Shown: positions 1 to 10,513, counted from the stretch's first letter. The stretch is DNA of 64,000 bases from Albugo candida (GCA_905220665.1 CAJNAR010000016.1:186001-250000), one strand, 5' to 3'. The notes: generated by a model from the letters alone, not told the origin. Numbers and translations: made by a program.

Positions 1-853
1 GCAATTCAGTCTCTTTTACATTTTTGCAGCTTCCGTCATGGTCAGAGTGTCTTAGTAGAATGCAAACCATTGGTACACACCTGTTTCGAGCCCGCTTTAA
101 CGTCTCAAACACACTGATCAGCGTAGGAGGGCATCACAGGTTTGATACAGACATCGACCGATGACTTTCAAAAGTACCGAAGCGATATAACATTTCCACT
201 TTCCTCGAGAACGCTGATTTAATTGGATCGTATATCGGCTTCCTCCCATCTTGGTCGTGAAATTACGTACCGACAAAAATGATGCAATTAAGTACGAATT
301 CTATCTAAAATATAAAAGCTGTCGTTTATGTGTTTAGGCAGGCTATGCGACCACGTGGGATGAAGCGTAGGTTTCGTTCTGACTATAATGATATAAACAT
401 ACCCACGGAGCCAATATTAAGTACGATTTACGAGAGGTGCCAGTATATCACCTTATACAGGGGAGACAGAGCTGTGTCTAGCTTTCATCTCATATTAGTA
501 TTTATCCAATTGGTATAGAGTATCGATCATAAATGTCGGTTTATCAACCCTAACGAGGTCTGGCCTAGTACGGATTTCTGTGCAACGTTGTCGCTATACC
601 CAAACCTTAATGTTCGCTTCGATGCCCACAAAGTTGGCATGAAGAAGCATTCTGAATTACAAAAGCTGCCAGCTCTATGCACTTATTCAAGTGGAGTCCA
701 CCTTATTGCTGCCCGTTGACTGTACCCAAAGATGAGTTTGAATCGAAAGCTATAATCCCACTTCAGGAAAAAGTCCGGAAAACTTCGTTGCATGTTTGGA
801 TCCATATAAGCAATCATTTATCTTCATTCTTCAAAAAGCGCTCTGCATAAGAA
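1..853 (+). repeat. Upstream block, copy A, with degenerate repeat units
   Basis: This stretch precedes the unknown gene at 854 and matches, base by base with many substitutions, the stretch 7408-8199 before its paralogue. Shared landmarks are the ATCGTATATCGGCTTCC motif near 229, GGCTATGCGACCACGTGG near 340 and TATCACCTTATACAGGG near 446. Inside it a motif of the type CCCACNAAGT followed by TNAAGTACGATT recurs near 268, 400 and 626, with a weak copy near 509. I see no open frame long enough to be a gene here; the short frame at 330-518 has no support. Confidence 0.6.
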
Positions 854-1852
854 ATGAAATATCACTATCTGAAAGCGTATGGACTTGCTGGGCTTGGAAT
901 ATTCCACGCAGATGACCGTTTTGTGGCTTGCCAGTATGTGAAAATGGTTCCGGCATTTTCGACCGATGATGTTAATACACGATTTGGATTGGAAGTTAGA
1001 TTCACGCCGCCTTTGAGCTTCGACGAAAAGGGATGTATTACGGATCCTAAAGATAGCAAAACGAAATCGTATTTGATGAATTTAATCATCACGAACGGGC
1101 TCTCTACCGAACTGCATGCGAAAGTACTGGATACTTCAAAAAATATTCGTTATAAATCCCCGATGCCTGGATGTCACTCAGCGCTGAAGTTTTGGCGTAA
1201 CGTGTATTGCGCAGCTTGGCAAAGAACCGCGGAATCCCTGAGGAAGTCAATCGAACTGAAGGAATTATATGTTTCATCGGTGACTAGCATCAACCCTAAC
1301 TACTTCATATCAAAAAATCCTGGTATCTACTCATTTATTCGCGGCGAAAACGATGGTACGCAACTGTTCTTGGGAGATAAGGCGAAATACGAACGAGCTA
1401 TACTCGCACCAATGAGAGGAATCACCATGGTGCCGGCTGTCAGAATCAGCCTTTTGGGATTTATACATGACAAACAAGAAGTTTCTTTCGATTTTGGTAC
1501 GGAAGCAACACAAGTTCCGCGTAAAGTGTACGATAACATTGTCAACTTCAATAAGAATGGCGGGTATGAAGAAAATTGCTCAAAACTGGCTAAATCTCGG
1601 CACACACTTGACATCAAATTAGAAATAATGTATCCTGCAGGGTACTCTCACATTTTGAATGGAAATTTGAAGATCTCTGGTGGTGACCGTTGTCTAGTTC
1701 AGAGTTCCACGGATGAAGCGAAATGGGTACTGGGAACTTCATTTGCAACAGGTCACGATATCATCATTCATACAAGGAAAACTTCTCAAAGCATCATTTT
1801 CACGAACGTAAAAGACACTGAAGCACATGAGACCATTCAATCGATCCAATAA
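854..1852 (+). CDS. Unknown protein, paralogue A of a tandem pair
   Basis: A 332-residue frame opens with ATG in AAGAAATGAAATATC, the same context as paralogue B at 8200. I do not recognise the family. The two proteins align along their whole length: both start with MK(Y/H)H(Y/H)LKAYGLA, share an (M/S)PPL(S/E)F motif near residue 55, and share a G(T/D)EAT(Q/K)VP motif near residue 218. The first ~18 residues (two lysines, then AYGLAGLGIFHA) could be a weak signal peptide, so a secreted protein is possible. No RxLR or N-terminal CHxC motif is visible. Conservation between the copies shows the frame is genuine; function is unknown. Confidence 0.7.
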   Translation: MKYHYLKAYGLAGLGIFHADDRFVACQYVKMVPAFSTDDVNTRFGLEVRFTPPLSFDEKGCITDPKDSKTKSYLMNLIITNGLSTELHAKVLDTSKNIRYKSPMPGCHSALKFWRNVYCAAWQRTAESLRKSIELKELYVSSVTSINPNYFISKNPGIYSFIRGENDGTQLFLGDKAKYERAILAPMRGITMVPAVRISLLGFIHDKQEVSFDFGTEATQVPRKVYDNIVNFNKNGGYEENCSKLAKSRHTLDIKLEIMYPAGYSHILNGNLKISGGDRCLVQSSTDEAKWVLGTSFATGHDIIIHTRKTSQSIIFTNVKDTEAHETIQSIQ

Positions 1853-2554
1853 GTTTGATAGTGAATATCAATAGCAAGCTTCATTCAAGTGCTATTTGTC
1901 GTAGTAGGCTACAATCTGATACTTCCACACACGCGCAACCCGCGAGAGATTTCACAATTTAAAAGCGTGATGCCTTTCTTCCATACTATATTGACTGCCG
2001 TACTTAGTACGTGTGACTCTTTATGTCAGGTGAGTATGGAGAAATATGATTGAGCATCATTGTACAGAGACAGATCACGTATTAGTCGTGGTTGACCCGG
2101 ATATGAGTACTTTGCTCTACACAAAGTCCAAACGCTTACCTTATCCAGGAGCACCGTTCATTGACGTGTTCGGAGCGTACACTGCGTGGCTATTCCTAAG
2201 TGGCGTATTCTGTATACGATCGAAATTGTATGTCTGCAGACGGAATAGACTGACTGCGCTTGCTTGCCGACAAAATATAATGATATCGCGGTCCTGCATT
2301 TTTTTAGCGCCCATGAGAGTATCGCCTTGGGTGATTGGAAGGCACACACACCGCGAACCCATATTCTCTATGAGAAGAATCTTTTTCTGCATAAGAACGA
2401 ATCATGATCGAATGCTACCGAGCTACATTGGAAATGCCCATGATAGGTGGCCACTGAGACGTTTACTAAAAGTGCGTGTGCCACCCAGCCAACAGCTCCT
2501 CTGACCACTGATTTAGCGTAGCACACATTGATCTGCTGGAGCCAAACAATTCCA
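1853..2554. other. Gap with no supported gene
   Basis: Between the unknown gene and the sulfate-activation gene I see no conserved coding sequence. A 152-codon plus frame at 2046-2504 overlaps open minus frames of similar length. It shows no recognisable domain or splice pattern, so it is treated as chance. The last part must contain the promoter of the downstream gene. Confidence 0.5.
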
Positions 2555-5530
2555 ATGTATCCAAGAACAGTATATCGTCCAGTGGAGCAAGAAGATTCCG
2601 ACGATGAAACAGAGAAAAGAGCACTCGGAATAAGACGCAGTAGTTGCGATCGATACCTTCCCCGTCAATGCTCCAATTGGCAGCGTTTTTTGCGTTTGAC
2701 GTGTCTCCTACCGACTTTTTTCCTCCTTCTAATGTATCTGTACCTAAATGCTACACTTAATAACACAGAAAGCTGTGCGCTGCAGCGAGAAATCAAATTA
2801 CAGAATCGCTCAAGAAACTCCAATCTGTTTCGTTCGACGTCCAATATCCTTCCGAGCGAGCGTTTTGCTCGTTTGGGTCAAAAAGGAGCAACAATTTGGT
2901 TCACAGGGCTTTCTGGAAGTGGCAAATCGACAATTGGGAAGGCGGTAGAGCGCTTATTGTTGCAAAATCGAGCTCATGTGGTCCAGTTGGACGGTGATAA
3001 CCTTCGAATGGGGCTCAATCAAGACTTGGACTTCTCAAACGCCGATCGAAGGGAGAGTATTCGTCGAGCAGGAGAAGTTGCAGCGTTATTTTCAGAAACG
3101 GGTGTCATCGCACTAGTGACCTTGATATCTCCATTTCGAGAAGATCGAAAAGTTGTCCGAGAAATGCACAAACAAAAAGGCATTCCATTTTATGAAGTCT
3201 TTGTGGATGTGAATATCTCCGTAGCCATTGAGCGCGATCCAAAAGGGCTGTATGCTCGAGCCATCAAAGGCGAAATCAAAGAGTTTACTGGAATTTCTTC
3301 ACCTTATGAGCCGCCAACACAGCCTGAGATACACCTGGACACTGCGACTATGAGTGTTGAAGAAGAGGCTCATATCCTGATGCGGTATATCACAGCACGA
3401 GGCATTTTGACTGGGAAACAAGTTGTGGACGAGTACACAGGGATTGCGGTCGCAGATGGAGTAGGCACCAATGCAGAATTTCAGACTCGATATCCCACTG
3501 AAATGGCCTCCAAATACGCAGATATGGACCAGTATCCTCGCGTATTGTTGCGGCATGAAGATGTCCACTGGCTGCAGGTTATTGGGGAAGGATGGGCATC
3601 TCCACTGAAAGGATTCATGCGGGAAGGCGTGTATCTCCAATCACTGCACTTTAGCAGTGCTCTGTATGCAGGCAACACAACAGAAATGGATCTGCTGTCA
3701 TTATCTCCTTCCAATTCTCAATCCAATTTCAGCCTCGACAAAGCCGAACGTATTAGTTTTCCCGTTCCAATTGTGCTTCCAATTCACAATATCTCAAGAA
3801 CTCGTATCGGAACCGCGACAAAAGTCATTCTTGTGGGTCCATCAGGTGAAGACCTGGCTATCCTCCATGATCCTGAAATTTATCCTCATCGGAAAGACGA
3901 ACGAATCGCACGAACATTTGGCACAAGTGATACTCAGCATCCCGCCATTCAAGAAATCCTCCGCGCAGGCGATCTGCTGCTTGGAGGAGAAGTCGAAATG
4001 TTGCAACGAGTGCGGTACAAAGATGGACTTGATGTGTATCGCTTGACGCCTACAGAACTACGCCAGCGATTCAAACAGATGAATGCTGATATCGTTGTCG
4101 CCTTCCAAACCAGAAATCCGACTCATGCGGGTCATGTGTACCTCATGGATGCTGCACGTAAACAACTCATCAAAAAAGGCTTCAAGAATCCGGTACTGTG
4201 GCTTTCACCGCTTGGAGGCTGGACAAAGGACGATGACGTGCCACTAGATGTTCGAATCAAGCAACATGAAGCTGTTTTGAGTTCGGGAATGCTCAATGCT
4301 AGCAGTACAGTCCTCGCAATCTGGCCTTCACCGATGATATACGCTGGCCCGAAGGAAGTACAATGGCATGCAAAAAGTCGCAGAAATGCTGGTGCGAGTG
4401 TCTTTATTGTTGGACGCGATCCTGCAGGAATCAAATCACACGGTAACGATCTGTATCATCAAGATCACGGGCGATTTGTGCTTCATGTCGCCCCAGGCTT
4501 GGAAAGTCTCCAGCTCATGTCCTTTGACAAAGTGTACTATGACGTCCGCGATCATCAAATGAAGCCGATGGAGACTGATCGTAAAGCGGATTTTCTCTCC
4601 ATTTCTGGAACACGTATGCGCAAAATGGCTGAAAAAGGGCTTGTGGAATGCTCGGGCGATATTGTGCCGAAAACATGGGAAGAGAATCCGACCTGTGTAC
4701 CTCGAGGCTTTATGGTCGATTCAGGGTGGCAAATCATGATCGAATATTACAAGCATCGGTCTTTCAATTGGCTTGCATTCTCTATCCAGCAATCCAAGCC
4801 TTTTCTTGACTCGACTCGGAGCTTTCAAAGCGCTGGGACGTATGGACAGCCAGATTTTAAGCTATTCTTTCAGGATACAAATTCAAAGCTCATTTCTCCG
4901 TGGCACGATATCCCGCTGCTTTTACCTGAAAAGCATTTGTACAATTTTGTTGTGGAGATTCCCAAAGGCGTGATGTACAAGATGGAGGTGAATAAAGAAC
5001 ACAAGAACAATCCAATCATGCAGGATACCACACACAATGGCACACGTGGACGAACCTTTTTGTATGGGATTCCCTTTTTCAATTACGGGATGTTCCCACA
5101 AACGTGGGAGAATCCCAAGATGCGAAATACAGACGGAAATGGGGGCGATAACGATCCATTGGATGTATTGGAGATTGGAAGCAGAACATTACCGATGGGA
5201 TCTGTCAATCCAGTGAAAATCCTCGGTAGTCTTGCACTCATTGATCAAGGCGAAATCGACCATAAAATCCTCGCTCTATCCATCCACGATCCAGAAGCTG
5301 ATCGCATCCATTCGGTCGACGATTTGAGACCTGGTGTTCTGGACGATATCATCGACTGGCTGCGTAATTACAAGACAGCTGAAGGGTACCCGATAAATCA
5401 TTTTACACAAGAGCATCCACTCCCACCGAAAGAAGCAGAAGAGATCATCATCTCGACCCATGATCAATGGAAAGCATTGAGGAATGGATCAATTGAGCAG
5501 AAGGCGTTCTTCTTGGGAACAAGCTCCTAA
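2555..5530 (+). CDS. APS kinase - ATP sulfurylase - inorganic pyrophosphatase fusion
   Basis: This 991-residue protein joins three consecutive steps of sulfate activation. The APS kinase part (about 108-290) has the P-loop GLSGSGKST at 118-126 and a KGLYARA motif. The ATP sulfurylase part (about 310-720) has QTRNPTHAGH at 518-527, GRDPAGIKSHG and SISGTRMRKM. The family I pyrophosphatase part (about 770-991) has EIPKGVMYKMEV and GGDNDPLDV with D865, D867 and D870. Sulfurylase makes APS and PPi, the kinase makes PAPS, and the pyrophosphatase removes PPi and pulls the reaction forward. Such fusions are known in stramenopiles. A hydrophobic segment at about 46-66 after a basic stretch predicts a type II membrane anchor with the enzymes on the lumenal side. 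The frame is open further upstream, but the first ATG is at 2555. No intron is seen. Confidence 0.93.
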   Translation: MYPRTVYRPVEQEDSDDETEKRALGIRRSSCDRYLPRQCSNWQRFLRLTCLLPTFFLLLMYLYLNATLNNTESCALQREIKLQNRSRNSNLFRSTSNILPSERFARLGQKGATIWFTGLSGSGKSTIGKAVERLLLQNRAHVVQLDGDNLRMGLNQDLDFSNADRRESIRRAGEVAALFSETGVIALVTLISPFREDRKVVREMHKQKGIPFYEVFVDVNISVAIERDPKGLYARAIKGEIKEFTGISSPYEPPTQPEIHLDTATMSVEEEAHILMRYITARGILTGKQVVDEYTGIAVADGVGTNAEFQTRYPTEMASKYADMDQYPRVLLRHEDVHWLQVIGEGWASPLKGFMREGVYLQSLHFSSALYAGNTTEMDLLSLSPSNSQSNFSLDKAERISFPVPIVLPIHNISRTRIGTATKVILVGPSGEDLAILHDPEIYPHRKDERIARTFGTSDTQHPAIQEILRAGDLLLGGEVEMLQRVRYKDGLDVYRLTPTELRQRFKQMNADIVVAFQTRNPTHAGHVYLMDAARKQLIKKGFKNPVLWLSPLGGWTKDDDVPLDVRIKQHEAVLSSGMLNASSTVLAIWPSPMIYAGPKEVQWHAKSRRNAGASVFIVGRDPAGIKSHGNDLYHQDHGRFVLHVAPGLESLQLMSFDKVYYDVRDHQMKPMETDRKADFLSISGTRMRKMAEKGLVECSGDIVPKTWEENPTCVPRGFMVDSGWQIMIEYYKHRSFNWLAFSIQQSKPFLDSTRSFQSAGTYGQPDFKLFFQDTNSKLISPWHDIPLLLPEKHLYNFVVEIPKGVMYKMEVNKEHKNNPIMQDTTHNGTRGRTFLYGIPFFNYGMFPQTWENPKMRNTDGNGGDNDPLDVLEIGSRTLPMGSVNPVKILGSLALIDQGEIDHKILALSIHDPEADRIHSVDDLRPGVLDDIIDWLRNYKTAEGYPINHFTQEHPLPPKEAEEIIISTHDQWKALRNGSIEQKAFFLGTSS

Positions 5531-5885
5531 GCGACGATAATGGCTGGTGGGGAGCCTACAAATATCTCATACGACTTCGAATGAGAAGCGTATTACAGGC
5601 CGATCGAAAACGTCTTCGGGAAAGTGCTGAGCATACCTCCACCTTTGCCGCTTTTTTCCTTCCCACCTGAGACTCGGCAACCTCGCACTGGAACAAGCAC
5701 CCGTCCGGTACATTTGCCGATCCATCGACATCCCACCACACTTCCATCGGCGACAGCTCCAACCGAAGCGTCCGAATTCCGCTCAGGTAAGCACCCCGTC
5801 GAACCGATTCTTTTGGAGCATTTTATCGCAACGGAGGAAGAAGTTCACATCACTCTCATACATGTTTACGAATATAAACAAGCGC
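5531..5885. other. Ambiguous stretch, open on both strands
   Basis: Several frames are open here on both strands. A minus frame at 5556-5762 (about 68 codons) and a plus frame entering from 5624 both have plausible composition. A good plus-strand donor (CTCAG/GTAAGC) lies at about 5786. It may hold the 3' exon of the minus-strand gene at 5886-6514 or a small plus-strand gene. I could not decide from the sequence. Confidence 0.3.
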
Positions 5886-6514
5886 TCATCCAATCTCAAT
5901 CGAAGGCTCCAGCCGATACGCTCCATTTCGACTTCTCTTCAAAAAGTGGAATCCTCCTTCCGGTCTATCGCGTGATACGTCAAAGCCAAGGCACGGCTCC
6001 GATCCCCCGAATTCGAGCTGATAGCTGTTGGTAGTGATAGCCGCCGTGAGAATGGCGACAATTGGTTTGGCGTATGGTGATAGTATGGATGTTAATTGGC
6101 CCACACAAGTGAATTCAAAAGCCAATGAAAGATATCGATACCGAAATGAGATAATTGCGAGATACGTTTGCATGATGTGGCCATAGTGCTGTAATTAAAG
6201 GATTAGTTGTGGTCAACACATGTAATTGATCTATTACATGAAGGATACATTCGGATAATGTGACACGGTCGCAAAGAATTCGACGAGTGCGTCAGCCCAT
6301 AGACTATGAACGGAGAGATTACTGGGAAATGGGACAATAGATACGATCGTAACGCCAAGATGAGGATCGACAAGCAGCTGGATAAGGTGTATCCGATGAT
6401 TCCCCATGAGCCTGCATAACACCAATTTCTGGGAAGGAGGATAGCGTCCACGAGCCCAATTTAGCAGCGAATAGACACCATGCTAGTGATATGGATCTTT
6501 GTGTGTCTTTCGCA
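5886..6514 (-). CDS. Partial gene, unknown membrane-like protein, at least two exons
   Basis: Two minus-strand blocks join cleanly. One runs from about 6482 down to 6249; after a 60-bp intron (6248-6189, GTATCC...TTACAG with a CTAAT branch) the next runs from 6188 to about 5886 in the same phase. The peptide has several hydrophobic stretches, for example TIVSIVPFPSNLSVHSLWA and PIVAILTAAITT. A strong acceptor at 6515 (CTTTTTCTTTTCAG) suggests an upstream exon, and a hydrophobic ATG-led stretch at 6686-6598 is a candidate. That junction leaves an in-frame TAG just before 6482, so the 5' structure is unresolved and the gene may be damaged. I do not recognise the product. Confidence 0.35.
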
Positions 6515-6686
6515 CTGAAAAGAAAAAGAATTGAGTTTTGAATTGGGAAATGGGATGCACAATCAATCACCCTAGTAAAGCGTGGGCGGACTGGATATTG
6601 GATCGATGGGAAGAATATATCGCGTAAGATGCAACGACCAGCAGTGTTGCCAGTGCGATTGCGTATGTGGCGGCAGCCGCCAGCAT

Positions 6687-7407
6687 TATTAATTAAGTAC
6701 GCAGTTGCAATTACTAATAGTAGAGGACAGGCAGAACTCTAGTCAGGAGACAATTCATTGGTGAACTGTGTGACGATGGAAGAAGGGATTGTTGGAAAAT
6801 CGTCACGATGCAGCTCGTGATTCATTAGAATTAGGATTGAACATATCCTTTAATTCGAAAGGCGATGTGTAAATGCATTGTTACAAATTATACTCTCTCA
6901 TATATATGCTCGTTCTATACTCTATATTATCATATCATATCATCCTAATCAATCAAAAGCCAAATGTGAATCCGTGCTACTTGTGCCGATCGCAAATGCC
7001 TGTACGGGTGAGGACAGATGACTATGATCCATCGAGTCCATCTGTCAGTTTTTCTCGAAAAAATTCATTGTTTTCTCCATGTCATTCAAATGCAAAAGTA
7101 AGGAGCAGGAAATCTCATGTCCAAATCTTTTGCGCGATAAAATCTCGTTTCACGCCGATACGAACGATTTGATAATCAGAAGACTGCACGGATCTGTATC
7201 AGTTTGCATAAGCAAAGTGTATCTTGCTGTTTCAAACTAGAGGACCAGATGTCAACACTAAGACCGGAGACTAGCTATTGATCATAAGCGGGGCTATCCA
7301 AGCAATATGGATTTTTTTATCCAAGTCGCTGCTTTATGCAGTCTCCACGTTTCTCACGAGCTATATAGCAATTTCTGGCATCCAAGTATTCCACATTTAC
7401 CAGCTGG
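6687..7407. other. AT-rich gap with no supported gene
   Basis: Only short overlapping frames without recognisable domains are present (for example 6873-7172 and 7278-7523 on plus). The segment separates the minus-strand fragments from the second copy of the duplicated block, which becomes recognisable at about 7408. Confidence 0.45.
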
Positions 7408-8199
7408 CAATCGAATTTCTTGTACATGTTTGCAGCTTTCGTCTTGGTCCAACGTGTCTTATTCGAATGCCAACATCGGTAGGTATTAGTCTCGATCCCG
7501 ATTTACCGCTTCAAACACACTGATTAGTGTAGAAGGACTGTACAAGCTTGAGACAGCCATCATCAATGACGCTGAGACGCAGAGACGTGATGGAACAAAC
7601 GCATTTTCTTCGGATTGCTGATTTAATTGAATCGTATATCGGCTTCCTTCCATCTTGATCCTGAAAATTTCATGCCCACTAAATGATGCGGTGAAGTACG
7701 AATTCTAAATTACAAAAGTTGCCGTTTATGTGTTTCTCCAGGTTATGCGACCACGTGGAATTTACATTTACACCGCACCTTTACTACGACTATATTGAAA
7801 AACATGGGTTTCTCCACCCACTAAGTGAGTATAAAGTACGATTCTATTATCACGAAAGGTAGCAGCATATCACCTTATACAGGGAGGCACTTGCTACCAA
7901 AGTTCTGTTTGCATTCCAATCGCATGGTAATACTAGGGGTCCGCTTCCATACCCGCAAAGTAGATATAAAGTACAAATCATACATACCAGCGTATTAATT
8001 CTAACGAGGCGTAGCATTCTACCGGATTTCTGCGCAACGTTGTCGCCATATCCAAATCCTAAATGTGCGGTTCGATGCCCACGAAGTCCGTATGAAGTAC
8101 CATTTTGAATTTCAAACGTTGCCAGTTTTATAAAGTTGTTCGAGTGGAGTCTACCCTACCGGAAGCGTGCCCATTACTGTGCCTGATGTAACACAAGAA
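7408..8199 (+). repeat. Upstream block, copy B, with four degenerate repeat units
   Basis: This is the diverged counterpart of 1-853. Landmarks are ATCGTATATCGGCTTCC near 7632 and TTATGCGACCACGTGGA near 7743. A motif starting CCC(A/G)C(N)AA(A/G)T and continuing into T(N)AAGTAC(G/A)A(A/T)T occurs near 7675, 7819, 7952 and 8079, so unit lengths are about 144, 133 and 127 bp. The last unit reads ATGAAGTACCATTTT, which resembles the start of the downstream gene (ATGAAACATCACCATTTG). The units may be decayed copies of the 5' end of this gene family. Confidence 0.55.
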
Positions 8200-9235
8200 A
8201 TGAAACATCACCATTTGAAAGCGTATGGACTTGCTATGATTGGAGTATTCAACGTGTATGCCCCTTTCTTGAGTGGGAAGTTTGTGGAAATGGTCGTGGC
8301 ATTACCGACTATAGGTGGGATCACGGATAGTAAGAAAACAGGGTTGGCAGTTACAATGTCGCCTCCTTTAGAGTTTACGGCTGATGGACTTCTAAGAAAT
8401 CCACAGAGCGCTGTAGTTGACTACTATGACATGAAGCTGGCCTTGCTTGACCACCGTGATAGATCAAACCCTGATCCTGTAAGAAAAACCAAAAAATCCG
8501 CTCTGCATCCTATCAACGCCAACAAAGTATGTTATGGAAAGACAAGGCTGAACGACTTTGACTATTCTACAGGCTGGATGCTAACTTGGGATTATTTGGT
8601 GAAATTAACGGAGACCGGGAAGTTATACCATTTTCCGACGACGAGTATGGACGTCGATTTCTACATGAGCGAATATAGTGGGACCTACGACGTACGTAAT
8701 TATTTCAATTCCGAAACTTTTATCGGCTTGAGTCAATATTCCACAGAGGGAGATCCATCTATGGAGATTGAAGCATCAAAACTTTCTTTTGTGGTTTCAA
8801 ATCTCTTTTTTTTTTAAAAGATTTCATTATCGTCAGAACGTACAACTTCGGCTTGGTGATGAAGCCACGAAAGTACCCCCTTCTATCTTTAAAGAAATCG
8901 GTGATAAGATACCTGACTCTAAAATTGGTAGCGATGGTAGGTATCATGGACATTGCACAGAACTCATTGGAGCCCTTGAATGGACTTCTCTTCTCAACTT
9001 AACTATAAAGGTTGAAGTTGAAATAAAAGAGTCGAGCCTAGATATATTGGCGAAACACTTGATCGTCAAAAAAAGCGCGGATTCTAATGAGTGTACTCTC
9101 CTCATCGAAGATTCGCAAGAAGAAAATCTGTGGACGCTGGGGTATTCATTTCTAGATGTTTATGGCGTGTCAATAGACACAAAAGACGCACAAGACAAAC
9201 CACAGTTGCTCAAATTCTATCTCAGGTATTCCTAA
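8200..9235 (+). pseudogene. Unknown protein, paralogue B, frameshifted in a T10 run
   Basis: The frame starting at ATG 8200 matches paralogue A (854-1852) up to about residue 205 and then stops at 8815-8817. The rest of the similarity continues in another frame from about 8807 to the stop at 9235. The break falls in a run of ten T at 8806-8815; nine T would restore continuity, so one extra T separates the two halves. A 46-bp GT...CAG intron (8791-8836) would also rescue the frame. It would, however, remove residues that align with paralogue A, which has no intron there. Either this is a young pseudogene or the homopolymer length is a sequencing error. Function unknown. Confidence 0.6.
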
Positions 9236-9702
9236 CTTGTGGTGAGATACATCGTAAAATCAGGAAGATGTAATCAATACACATAGCAGTATTGACCTTC
9301 GATTATGTATGCAAGTTACTTTGTGACCCTGTACCGACTACAGCTCAGCAAACGAGAGGACGAACAAACGAAGGCAGCACTCCCACATTTCTCGATACAG
9401 GCAGCCTTTGCGTCGATTACCTAGAAAGTTGAATGTCAAACCTCCATGTATCTCGACTACCTCTGTGACATATCTCCTCGTCAGGGAGTCGAGCAAAAAG
9501 AACGAGATAGTCTATAGGTCGCGACATTCCGACGCCAAGCCGAAATACTCTCTACGCGAAGGCTTTCGGTTCTAAGCAACGTAGAAGAGTAGAATAGCCT
9601 CATTCCTTTTGCGAGACCACAGAAATGTTGCTACCTCAAACTATACTTCTATACACAAGTCCACTGCGGATTACACAAGTCCACACGCGTTTGTATTCAT
9701 CA
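9236..9702. other. Gap with no supported gene
   Basis: No open frame of note and no repeat was seen between paralogue B and the coiled-coil fragment. Confidence 0.5.
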
Positions 9703-10513
9703 TTATGTACGTCCTAAAGCACGACGCAGTTCCCAATTCTCTTCTTCAAGTGCCACCAACTTGGAAGCGATTTTTGAGTCTGTCTCATCGATTTGATTCT
9801 TTAAATGGTTATTTTCTTCACGACAGCGGGTGACCTCTTCCCGCAAGTACGTGTTAATATCCAGTTGTTGTTCCAAAGAAGCTTTAGCTTCGATAAGAGC
9901 ATGCTCGAGCTCAATTCGTTTCGCGTGGGCAACGTCAGCTTGTTCTTGGACAATACGATTACAGTCTGCTATCAATCGCTCCATTTCGTCTTCTTTTCCA
10001 TGATATTCAATTGTTTTTCCTTCAAAGACTCTTCATACTCTAGAAGTTTTGCAGCGCTTTGTGTCATCTGTTGTTGGTGTTTGCAAAGTGCCATCTCATT
10101 CTGATTTAGTTTCTCCGAAAGTTGCTTCATTTCATTGGCATGCTTGATATCATTCGTATGTTCGGCATTCTTGATCTTCTGTAAATGTTCTTGCTCATTC
10201 AAAAGATCTGAAATGACCTTTTCGTCTCGAGATCGTTGACTTTTCAGAGTTGCAAGCGCGCAAGCTTGATCTTTCAATTCTGACTGTAGTTTTTGCATAC
10301 TGCTGTCCATAATTCAACGACTTGACAGCATATCTTCATCACATTTCACTTTTCCTCTCATCTCTTCTTCCGTCTTTTGACGTAATGGACCATTCAAATT
10401 GATGCAATACGACTTGGAATAATTAGTTAAACAATGTACCTTGCACCTACATGCTTGACAATTTGATGATTTGAGCCTGCAATCACTTTCTGTTCTTGTT
10501 CCATCCGAAGCGC
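9703..10513 (-). pseudogene. Coiled-coil protein fragment with a stop and a frame break
   Basis: Minus-strand blocks with strong heptad character line up as one gene. A short exon starts at 10513 after TTGATTTTCAG, beginning ALRMEQEQKVIAGSN. A Glu/Lys-rich block covers about 10400-9972, and a final block 9984-9703 ends in RRALGRT. The middle block contains an in-frame TGA at about 10316 (SSR, stop, IMDSSMQKL). The last block is in another frame, with the shift inside an A-rich stretch near 9985. A TTTAACTAATTATTCCAAG acceptor near 10410 shows at least one intron. With two breaks it is best called a pseudogene, though unseen introns or base errors are possible. The motor or partner domain is not identifiable. 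Confidence 0.45.

Noticed and set aside
2046..2504. 152-codon plus frame upstream of the sulfate-activation gene
   Set aside because: Other frames are equally open here, the composition is not protein-like, and there is no homology I recognise.
8791..8836. 46-bp intron that would repair paralogue B
   Set aside because: It has GT, a T-run and CAG, but it would delete residues that align with intron-less paralogue A; an extra T is simpler.
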